A DNA stretch of 29,333 bases from Bacteroidota bacterium. Its GTDB lineage: Bacteria; Bacteroidota; Bacteroidia; Flavobacteriales; Flavobacteriaceae. Position numbers and translations under genes: made by a program. Of this stretch, positions 15,446 through 22,391 are shown piece by piece. How positions within the stretch are numbered: position 1 is the first letter of the stretch; every line of letters begins with the position of its first letter. Where the stretch lies: positions 1 to 29,333 of the forward strand of contig JAEWLN010000154.1 of assembly GCA_023457535.1 (NCBI GenBank), read 5' to 3'. The notes beneath the pieces are model-generated. The model had not been told where the DNA came from. It saw only the letters and a program-made list of their open reading frames with translations, and did no database searches.

Positions 15446-17713
15446 ATGAAGCAGTTCAAGAATTCGATTTTCTACATCGTGACCGTCAGCGGTTTTTCGC
15501 TGCTGATCTACTGGCTGCTGACCAAAGGCAAGGTGCTCGAAAAAGGACGCCATGTGGTGGTGCCCGACGGCAAAGACCAATGGTCCGAATTTATTGCCTC
15601 GGTGCAGCACAACCTTTCGCACCCACTGGCGATTTTGCTGGCACAAATCATCACCATTATCCTTGTGGCGCGCTTTTTTGGCTGGCTGTTCCGCAAGATC
15701 GGCCAACCTACGGTCATGGGCGAAATCGTGGCCGGTATCGTGCTCGGGCCGTCGCTTGTGGGCACGCTGTTCCCGGAATATTCGGCCTTGTTGTTTCCGG
15801 TGGCATCGCTTGGCAACCTGCAGTTTTTGAGCCAGATCGGACTCATTCTGTTCATGTTCGTCATTGGTATGGAACTCGATCTCAAAGCGCTGAAGAACAA
15901 AGCCAATGATGCGGTAGTGATCAGCCATGCGAGCATCATCTTTCCGTTTTCACTCGGCATTGCGCTGGCGTATTTCACGTACCACAAATTTGCCCCCGAT
16001 GGCGTCGAATTCGCTTCCTTCGGGCTGTTTATGGGAATCGCGATGAGCATTACCGCATTTCCCGTACTCGCGCGCATCGTGCAGGAACGCGGCATCCACA
16101 AAACCCGGCTGGGTACGATCGTCATTACGTGCGCCGCCGCGGACGATATTACCGCATGGTGCATCCTGGCGGCGGTCATCGCCATCGTCAAGGCAGGATC
16201 GTTCGTGAGTTCGCTGTACATTATAGCGCTGGCCATCGGGTATGTGATTGTGATGCTCAATGTGGTGCGGCCGTTTCTGGAACGCGTCGCATCGCTCAAA
16301 AATTCGCGTTCGAGTTTGAATAAACCGGTTGTTGCCATCTTTTTGCTCACGCTGATTATATCGGCGTATGCTACGGAAGTCATCGGAATCCACGCGCTGT
16401 TTGGCGCCTTCATGGCCGGGGCGATCATGCCCGACAACACCAAATTCCGCAACATTTTCATCGAAAAGGTTGAGGACGTATCGGTGATCCTGCTGCTGCC
16501 GCTGTTTTTCGTATTTACCGGATTGCGCACGCAGGTGGGCCTGGTCACCGATCCGTATCTGCTCAAAATCACTTTGCTGATCATTCTCGTGGCCGTTGTG
16601 GGCAAATTTGTCGGGAGCGCCCTTGCAGCAAGGTTTGTCGGTCAAAACTGGCGCGACTCGCTGACCATTGGCGCATTGATGAACACGCGCGGGCTCATGG
16701 AACTCGTCGTGCTCAACATTGGCTATGACCTGGGCGTACTGACCACTGAAGTCTTTACGATGATGGTCATTATGGCGCTCGTCACCACAGCGATGACCGG
16801 TCCTGCGATCGATCTGATCAACAAAATTTTCAAGACCGGTGACGACCTGATCCCGGACGATGCCAAGACCGACAGCAAGTTCAAAATCCTGATCTCGTTT
16901 GGCAACGCTGACCGCGGGCGATCGTTGTTGCGGCTCGCGCATAGTCTGATCAAACGCGAAAAAACGCGTACATCGGTCACGGCCATGCACCTGACGCTGA
17001 GCAACGAACTGCACACTTTTGACCTTGAGGAACAGGAACGCAAGAGTTTTGCGCCCGTACTGGCAGAATCTGAGCAGCTCAATCAGCCTGTGGTCAAATT
17101 GTTCAAGGCCTCGAGCGACATCGACCAGGACATTATCGACATTGCAAACCACGGCGAATACGACTTGCTGCTCGTGGGGCTCGGACAGTCCATTTTTGAG
17201 GGAACATTGCTCGGGCGACTGCTGGGTTACACCACGCGTATCATCAACCCGGACCGGCTCATCGATAAATTTACCGGCAAGGAAGGACTGTTTGAAAATT
17301 CGCCTTTTGACGAGCGTACGCGGCAAATCATCGCCAAGACCAAGATGCCCGTCGGGATTCTTGTGGAGAGCAACCTCGAGAAAATCGAAGACGTTTTTGT
17401 GCCGGTTTTCAGTGCGCAGGATGCATTCCTGATCGGGTTTGCACATCGGATCATGGCCAACAGCAATGCCCACGTCACGTTCCTGGACCCGAACAACGCC
17501 ATTAAAGACAACGCGGAAATCGCCGGACGCATCGCCTCGATCGAGCAGCAACTTCCGCTGAATCTCACGATGATGTACGAACGCACCATGCGCAAGGAAT
17601 TTCTGGTCAGGCAGGATTTGATGGTCGTGAGCCTCGAAAGCTGGAAGAAACTTGTGGATTCGCAAAGCATCTGGCTCAGCAACATCTCGTCGGTACTCAT
17701 TCTAAAACCATAA
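15446..17713 (+). CDS. Kef/CHX-like cation:proton antiporter (CPA2) with USP-like C-terminal domain, copy 1
   Basis: The 755-aa product exchanges monovalent cations for protons at the inner membrane. After an N-terminal hydrophobic segment (7-26) and a polar loop, the Na_H_exchanger domain spans about 60-440, with GEIVAGIVLGPSLVG and the ion-binding Asp pair D233-D234 in CAAADDITAW. The Asp-Asp pair is typical of electrogenic CPA2 members, while the C-terminal half (about 477-755) resembles universal-stress-protein folds (KILISFGNADRGRSLL, YDLLLVGLGQSIFEG), an arrangement like plant CHX and fungal Kha1 exchangers. ATG 15446 is preferred over TTG 15443. It heads an operon with the SMR gene only 2 nt downstream. 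Copy 2 (19583-21853) is a close paralogue. Whether K+ or Na+ is carried cannot be read from the sequence. Confidence 0.9.
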   Translation: MKQFKNSIFYIVTVSGFSLLIYWLLTKGKVLEKGRHVVVPDGKDQWSEFIASVQHNLSHPLAILLAQIITIILVARFFGWLFRKIGQPTVMGEIVAGIVLGPSLVGTLFPEYSALLFPVASLGNLQFLSQIGLILFMFVIGMELDLKALKNKANDAVVISHASIIFPFSLGIALAYFTYHKFAPDGVEFASFGLFMGIAMSITAFPVLARIVQERGIHKTRLGTIVITCAAADDITAWCILAAVIAIVKAGSFVSSLYIIALAIGYVIVMLNVVRPFLERVASLKNSRSSLNKPVVAIFLLTLIISAYATEVIGIHALFGAFMAGAIMPDNTKFRNIFIEKVEDVSVILLLPLFFVFTGLRTQVGLVTDPYLLKITLLIILVAVVGKFVGSALAARFVGQNWRDSLTIGALMNTRGLMELVVLNIGYDLGVLTTEVFTMMVIMALVTTAMTGPAIDLINKIFKTGDDLIPDDAKTDSKFKILISFGNADRGRSLLRLAHSLIKREKTRTSVTAMHLTLSNELHTFDLEEQERKSFAPVLAESEQLNQPVVKLFKASSDIDQDIIDIANHGEYDLLLVGLGQSIFEGTLLGRLLGYTTRIINPDRLIDKFTGKEGLFENSPFDERTRQIIAKTKMPVGILVESNLEKIEDVFVPVFSAQDAFLIGFAHRIMANSNAHVTFLDPNNAIKDNAEIAGRIASIEQQLPLNLTMMYERTMRKEFLVRQDLMVVSLESWKKLVDSQSIWLSNISSVLILKP

Positions 17714-17715
17714 CC

Positions 17716-18045
17716 ATGAATTGGATTTTACTGATCATTGCCGGCTTTTTTGAAGTCGGGTTTGCCTCGTGTCTCGGCAAGGCGAAGGAAACGACCGGCA
17801 CGACGGCCACGCTGTGGATGCTGGGATTTTTCGCGTGCTTGTCCGTGAGCATGTTTTTACTGTACAAAGCCACACAAACACTGCCCATTGGAACGGCTTA
17901 CGCAGTCTGGACCGGCATTGGCGCAGTAGGCACGGTGCTCGTGGGCATATTTGTGTTTCGCGAACCCGCGACGTTTTGGCGCATTTTCTTTTTGTCGACG
18001 TTGATTGCGTCCATCATCGGGCTTAAATTTGTTTCGGCCAACTGA
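17716..18045 (+). CDS. Small multidrug resistance (SMR) family exporter, Gdx/SugE-like
   Basis: The 109-aa protein has four transmembrane helices. The essential Glu13 is present, with G10, S45, Y62 and W65 corresponding to the guanidinium-exporter (Gdx) positions G10, S42, Y59 and W62 of E. coli SugE; the hallmark segment GTAYAVWTGIGAVGT is exact. Trp16 of Gdx is replaced by Phe16, so substrate selectivity may differ. Gdx proteins export guanidinium ion in exchange for protons; quaternary ammonium export is the alternative. It starts 2 nt after the antiporter stop and its own stop overlaps the next start by one base (TGATG), so it is translationally coupled in the operon. No guanidine riboswitch was recognised upstream. 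Confidence 0.88.
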   Translation: MNWILLIIAGFFEVGFASCLGKAKETTGTTATLWMLGFFACLSVSMFLLYKATQTLPIGTAYAVWTGIGAVGTVLVGIFVFREPATFWRIFFLSTLIASIIGLKFVSAN

Positions 18046-18788
18046 TGGAACGCAGCGTGTTCATTGGCATTATCGCCCTCTTGGTTGCCACGGTAATTGT
18101 GCTTGCCGCGCGGCTCGTCCAGATTGGAAAGCGCCGTCGCCTGACCGATGAACGCTTCCAGATCCTGGAGATGAAAGTCGGCGATCTGCAACTCGAAACG
18201 CTGGAGGCGCGGCTTAATCCGCACTTGTTCAAAAATGTACTCAACTCGATCCAGTCGCATGCATACCAAACGTACTTTGCGCTCGACAAACTGGCCAACG
18301 TGCTCGATTATATTTTGTACGAAAGCCGGAAAAAACTGGTCGCCCCTCGCCAGGAGGTTGAGTTTGCGCTGAACTTTATCGAGATCAACAAAATCAAGGT
18401 CAGCCCGCTGTTTGAACTCAACGTCAAGACCAGAATCCGCCCCGATGAGCCGTTGTATGACCAGGAACTGCTTGCCCCGCTGATCTCGATCGACCTGATC
18501 GAAAACGCTTTCAAGCATGCCGATCTGCAAAGCGCCGACGCGTTCATTTCTGTAACGATCGAATTTACCGACCGTCATCTTTTGCTGACCGTATCGAACA
18601 AAATATCGGATAAAAAGGCGTTGCACAAACAGCACGGCGGGTTTGGCGCCCAATCGCTCGAACAACGGCTGCGCATCATTTATAAAGACCATTTCAAACT
18701 CGAAAAATTTGCCGATGACCGCGTGTTCACGGCCCATCTTAAAATAGACCTGCTTGGCTACAAAACTCAGATGCTTACTGCTCGATGA
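18045..18788 (+). CDS. LytS-like sensor histidine kinase with minimal sensor
   Basis: The 247-aa product has one N-terminal transmembrane helix (about 5-25) and no recognisable sensor domain. A His_kinase (LytS-type) region follows, with phospho-acceptor H60 in ARLNPHLFKNVLNSIQ; the usual sequence is LNPHFLFN, so the motif is shortened. The ATPase part has an N box (LISIDLIENAFKHAD) and a late G motif (GGFGAQSLEQRLRIIY). It overlaps the SMR gene by 1 nt upstream and the LytTR regulator by 35 nt downstream, so the two form a two-component pair. LytS-type kinases can respond to membrane potential changes in Firmicutes. Given its position between ion antiporters, a role in ion or membrane-energy sensing is plausible inference. 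Confidence 0.88.
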   Translation: MERSVFIGIIALLVATVIVLAARLVQIGKRRRLTDERFQILEMKVGDLQLETLEARLNPHLFKNVLNSIQSHAYQTYFALDKLANVLDYILYESRKKLVAPRQEVEFALNFIEINKIKVSPLFELNVKTRIRPDEPLYDQELLAPLISIDLIENAFKHADLQSADAFISVTIEFTDRHLLLTVSNKISDKKALHKQHGGFGAQSLEQRLRIIYKDHFKLEKFADDRVFTAHLKIDLLGYKTQMLTAR

Positions 18789-19470
18789 CGAACTTCCGGG
18801 ATTGGCGCTGCTCAAGATGTTGTGCGGGCAAAACGGCGCGCTCGAGGTCGTCAAAGCGTTCGACAGCCCGCAAAAGTTGCTCGCAGAAATCGATGCGCTC
18901 GATTTTGACCTTTTGATATGCGACATTGAAATGCCCGGTGCCGACGGATTGTCTGTCGCGCGCGCACTGAAAGGCAAACTCGTGATTTTTTGCACCGCGT
19001 ACAAGGAATATGCCGCCGATGCGTTCGACGTTGACGCCGTGGATTACATTACCAAACCGGTCAGACCCGACCGCCTGCAAAGGGCCGTCGAAAAAGCCGC
19101 AGCGCGTTTTGAAAAGAATTACCTTCCGGCATTTTCGACGTTCAACACCGACAAAGGCAAAGCCGTGCTTTACTTTGGCCAGATCGCACTGGTCCGCACG
19201 GGTGCCTCGGACAGCCGCGACAAAGAGGTTTTGCTCGGCAACGGCGCGTCGATGTTGCTCAAGAACATCAGTTTTGAACAATTGCTCGCCGTATTGCCCG
19301 CTGACGGCTTTTGCCGCATCAACAAGCAGGAGCTCGTAGCGCTGTCGTCAGTGCGTTTTTTTGCGCACAATGAAATTACGCTGCATCAGAGTAACGCATC
19401 GGGCAAGACAATTGCCTTAAGCCTCAATGAAAAATACCGCGCAAACTTCCTCCAAAAAATGCGGCTGTAG
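18754..19470 (+). CDS. LytTR-family response regulator
   Basis: The 238-aa product has a complete receiver (D11-D12, phospho-acceptor D57 in LLICDIEMPG, T81, K101 in DYITKP) and a C-terminal LytTR DNA-binding domain (about 140-238, GFCRINKQELVALSSVRFF). The start is a TTG at 18754, inside the end of the kinase gene. No ATG exists in this frame before the acidic pair, and TTG gives the expected MATKLRCLLLDDELPG. The 35-nt overlap indicates coupled translation with its kinase. Likely targets are the antiporter genes or the downstream promoter at 19532-19561; this is unproven. The contrast with the defective receiver at 2562-3275 is clear. Confidence 0.9.
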   Translation: MATKLRCLLLDDELPGLALLKMLCGQNGALEVVKAFDSPQKLLAEIDALDFDLLICDIEMPGADGLSVARALKGKLVIFCTAYKEYAADAFDVDAVDYITKPVRPDRLQRAVEKAAARFEKNYLPAFSTFNTDKGKAVLYFGQIALVRTGASDSRDKEVLLGNGASMLLKNISFEQLLAVLPADGFCRINKQELVALSSVRFFAHNEITLHQSNASGKTIALSLNEKYRANFLQKMRL

Positions 19471-19531
19471 CATTTGGTTACAAACTTTTTCCGTTTGGCT
19501 ACAGCGCGGCGAAAATTCTTTGTCAATTGTT

Positions 19532-19561
19532 TTTGCACTTTCGCGCCAACTGCCATATTTG
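19532..19561 (+). promoter_or_regulatory. Promoter of the second antiporter gene
   Basis: TTTG at 19532-19535 and CATATTTG at 19554-19561 (one mismatch to TAnnTTTG) are spaced 18 nt apart. The ATG at 19583 follows 22 nt later. This suggests copy 2 can be transcribed independently of the upstream operon and could be a target of the LytTR regulator just upstream. Confidence 0.55.
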
Positions 19562-19582
19562 CAGCAAAATTGACCTGAACAG

Positions 19583-21853
19583 ATGGCAAAATTCAAAAAT
19601 TCGGCATTTTACATCGTCGTCATCGGCGGATTCTCAGCGCTGATGTATGGCATCATTACCCAAGGCAAATCGCTTGAAACCGGGCGCCGTATCGTCGACA
19701 GGCCGATGGAAACCGGGCATTGGCAGGACTTTATCGCTTCTATGCAACATACCCTGGCGCATCCGTTGGCCATTTTGCTCGCACAGATCATTACGATCAT
19801 TTTCGTGGCGCGATTTTTTGGCTGGGTGTGCCGCAAGATCGGGCAGCCGTCCGTGGTGGGCGAGATGATTGCGGGGATTTTGCTCGGGCCGTCATTTGTG
19901 GGGATGCACTGGCCGGAATTTTCTGCATTGCTTTTCCCAAAAGAATCGCTCGGCAACCTGCAGTTTTTGAGCCAGATCGGACTCATTTTGTTCATGTTCG
20001 TCATTGGTATGGAGCTCGATCTCAAAGCGCTGAAGAACAAAGCCAATGATGCGGTGGTGATCAGTCACGCGAGCATCATTTTTCCTTTTTCACTCGGCAT
20101 TGCGCTGGCGTATTTTACCTACCGCCAATTTGCCCCGGACGGCGTGGAATTCGCATCCTTCGGGCTTTTTATGGGCATTGCGATGAGCATCACGGCCTTT
20201 CCGGTATTGGCGCGCATCGTTCAGGAACGCGGCATCCACAAAACCAAACTCGGCGCGGTTGTGATCACTTGTGCCGCAGCCGACGATGTCACGGCATGGT
20301 GCATCCTGGCAGCCGTCATCGCTATCGTCAAGGCGGGTTCATTTGTGAGTTCTTTGTATATCATCGGGTTATCCGTGGTATTTGTGCTGTTGATGATCAA
20401 TGTTGTCAGGCCGTTCCTCAAGCGTGTGGCCGATCTCAAATCGACGCGCGACAGCCTGAGCAAACCCGTTGTGGCGATCTTTCTGCTGACGCTGATCATC
20501 TCGGCGTATGTTTCGGAAATCATCGGCATTCACGCATTGTTTGGCGCTTTTATGGCCGGCGCGATCATGCCGGAAAGCGGCCGGTTCCGTTCGATCATCA
20601 TTGATAAAGTAGAAGATACTGCTGTGATTTTGCTGCTGCCACTGTTTTTTGTATTTACCGGATTGCGCACGCAGATTGGGCTGATCAGCGATCCGGCGTT
20701 GTGGAAAATGACCCTTGTCATCATTGCCATTGCCGTTACCGGGAAATTTGTGGGCAGTACGCTTGCAGCGAAATTTGTCGGGCAGAACTGGAAAGACAGC
20801 TTGTCGATCGGCGCGCTGATGAACACGCGCGGATTGATGGAACTCGTGGTGCTCAACATCGGTTATGACCTGGGTGTCTTATCGGCCGAAATCTTTACGA
20901 TGATGGTCATCATGGCCCTGGTGACGACCTTTATGACCGGGCCCGCGCTCGATCTGATCAATTATTTGTGGCGCGCCAGGCCGTCTGTAGTGCCCGAGCA
21001 CATCGGCAATAAAGGCAAATACCGCATCCTGATTTCGTTTGCATCGGCCGAAAGCGGAAAAACGCTGCTTCGCGTAGCCAACAGTCTCATACGCAAGCAA
21101 TCGCAGCACACATCGGTCACGGCCATGCACCTGAGCCTGAGCACAGAGCTGCATACATTTGAGATGAAGGCGTACGAAGCGCGGACTTTTTCAGGCGTGC
21201 ACGCCGAGTCGGAATATCTTGACCAGCCCATTACGCCGTTGTTCAAAGCATCGAATGACATCAACACCGATATTGTCGATGAGGCCAATCACGGGGAATA
21301 CGATTTGCTGCTGATCGGGCTCGGGCAATCGATTTTTGAAGGTACGCTACTTGGAAAGATTCTCGGGTTTACCACGCGCATCATTAATCCAGACCGTTTG
21401 ATCGACAAAGTTACCGGCAAAGAAGGTTTGTTTGAAAACTCACCGTTTGACGAACGCACGCGTCAAATCGTGACCAAGACCAAAATGCCGGTAGGGATTC
21501 TGCTGGACAAGGAATTGCAGCAAATGGGGCGTGTTTTTGTGCCTGTCTTTGCGCCAGAAGATGTGTTCTTGGTAGATTATGCGCAAAAACTCATTCACAA
21601 CAACGGCGCGCAGGTCAGCCTGATGGACGTGGTTGGCGAAATCCGGAACAATACGGCCGTGCGCGAGAACATCCGTTCGATCGAACAACTAGCGCCCAAC
21701 CACATCACGATCGTGCACGACAAAACCGTGCGCAGGGAATTCCTCCAAGAACAGGATTTGATGCTGATCAGTCTTGAAAGCTGGAAGAAGCTGATTGATT
21801 CGCATAGTCCTTGGCTCAACAATACACCGTCGGTATTGATTATAAAACCTTGA
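19583..21853 (+). CDS. Kef/CHX-like cation:proton antiporter (CPA2), copy 2
   Basis: This 756-aa paralogue of the gene at 15446 has the same layout: N-terminal hydrophobic segment (7-26), exchanger domain with the Asp pair D234-D235 (CAAADDVTAW), and a USP-like cytoplasmic half from about residue 478. The two proteins look alike along their full length. Differences cluster in the N-terminal loop (residues 30-50) and in the C-terminal half. A 164-bp DNA block (19952-20115) is about 96% identical to copy 1 with only synonymous changes, far above the surrounding similarity. It has its own promoter. Retention of two copies suggests different ion preference, pH range or expression. The stop is followed 5 nt later by a small secreted protein gene. 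Confidence 0.9.
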   Translation: MAKFKNSAFYIVVIGGFSALMYGIITQGKSLETGRRIVDRPMETGHWQDFIASMQHTLAHPLAILLAQIITIIFVARFFGWVCRKIGQPSVVGEMIAGILLGPSFVGMHWPEFSALLFPKESLGNLQFLSQIGLILFMFVIGMELDLKALKNKANDAVVISHASIIFPFSLGIALAYFTYRQFAPDGVEFASFGLFMGIAMSITAFPVLARIVQERGIHKTKLGAVVITCAAADDVTAWCILAAVIAIVKAGSFVSSLYIIGLSVVFVLLMINVVRPFLKRVADLKSTRDSLSKPVVAIFLLTLIISAYVSEIIGIHALFGAFMAGAIMPESGRFRSIIIDKVEDTAVILLLPLFFVFTGLRTQIGLISDPALWKMTLVIIAIAVTGKFVGSTLAAKFVGQNWKDSLSIGALMNTRGLMELVVLNIGYDLGVLSAEIFTMMVIMALVTTFMTGPALDLINYLWRARPSVVPEHIGNKGKYRILISFASAESGKTLLRVANSLIRKQSQHTSVTAMHLSLSTELHTFEMKAYEARTFSGVHAESEYLDQPITPLFKASNDINTDIVDEANHGEYDLLLIGLGQSIFEGTLLGKILGFTTRIINPDRLIDKVTGKEGLFENSPFDERTRQIVTKTKMPVGILLDKELQQMGRVFVPVFAPEDVFLVDYAQKLIHNNGAQVSLMDVVGEIRNNTAVRENIRSIEQLAPNHITIVHDKTVRREFLQEQDLMLISLESWKKLIDSHSPWLNNTPSVLIIKP

Positions 21854-21858
21854 TTGGC

Positions 21859-22227
21859 ATGAAACTGTATTTCATTTTGGCGCTTGCTGCTCTTGCGCCG
21901 GCCATTGCTTTGGGCCAACCGGAAGCGACCGCGCAAGTCCAAAAAAAAGTCGAATGGAGCCTTGACGGCATGCTGGGCGTATCGTACGGAAGCGGCACAC
22001 TTGGCATCAACGTGGGCGGGCCAGGCCTGAAGCTACGCGTCAATAGATTTAAGATAGGGGTAGGGGCGTTCCCGTCACTGATTATCACCGGCGACAAAGC
22101 GATGCCGCGGCTTGCCGTTTCACCCATTATCGAGTACCGCAATCTGATGCTTATCGCGCCATATTACGGATATGACAGCGAAAATGAGCAGATTTGGACT
22201 TTTGGGCTGGGTTACCGGTTTTTTTGA
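21859..22227 (+). CDS. Small secreted, probably outer-membrane-associated protein, unknown function
   Basis: From ATG 21859 the product is 122 aa with a clear signal peptide (MKLYFILALAALAPAIALGQ). The mature ~100 residues are rich in alternating hydrophobic/polar stretches and glycine (MLGVSYGSGTLGINVGGPG), ending in an aromatic C-terminus (FGLGYRFF), as in outer-membrane beta-barrel strands. It is short for a complete barrel; it may be a small barrel or a fragment of one. It begins 5 nt after the second antiporter, so it is probably cotranscribed with it. I recognise no named family. The in-frame upstream start at 21811 overlaps the antiporter and would bury the signal peptide, so it is rejected. 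Confidence 0.75.
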   Translation: MKLYFILALAALAPAIALGQPEATAQVQKKVEWSLDGMLGVSYGSGTLGINVGGPGLKLRVNRFKIGVGAFPSLIITGDKAMPRLAVSPIIEYRNLMLIAPYYGYDSENEQIWTFGLGYRFF

Positions 22228-22262
22228 TGGAGGTTTCAATCGGGCAAAACTTTAACGAAAAC

Positions 22263-22378
22263 GGCAGATTTTCTGTACCAAAGTATCGGTGTTGTTTCGT
22301 AGGGATAACCTACCAATTCCCCCTTCCCTGGCGCTAAGATATGATTCTAAACGATTGGTACCTTACAGAAAATCTGTA
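22263..22378. repeat. 116-bp palindromic intergenic repeat, copy B
   Basis: This is the second copy of the element at 12775-12890. Its inverted termini are CAGATTTTCTGTA (22265-22277) and TACAGAAAATCTGTA (22364-22378), a 13-bp match. TAGGG and CCCCCTTCCCTG occur at offsets +37 and +56, exactly as in copy A. The 14 bases just left of the element (TTTAAC then A-rich) are also similar in both copies. The remaining interior has diverged. It sits between two convergent genes, 13 nt from the stop of the DUF5686 gene, in the same orientation relative to that minus-strand gene as copy A to MMPL. Confidence 0.8.
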
Positions 22379-22391
22379 AATTTTCCCTTGC

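Noticed and set aside
15269..15928. N-terminal extension of the MMPL exporter frame
   Set aside because: The extra 220 codons are antisense to the first antiporter, contain the MMPL promoter box at 15285-15292, and precede a canonical MMPL N-terminus at 15268.
15950..17665. 571-codon open frame on the minus strand
   Set aside because: It lies entirely antisense to the antiporter gene. Its product is His/Asp/Gln/Arg-rich with no fold signature, as expected from the complement of high-GC membrane-protein codons; it has no promoter.
17716..17900. Possibility that the SMR gene encodes half of a paired heterodimeric SMR system
   Set aside because: Only one SMR gene is present; no second SMR frame occurs next to it, so a single homodimeric exporter is more likely.
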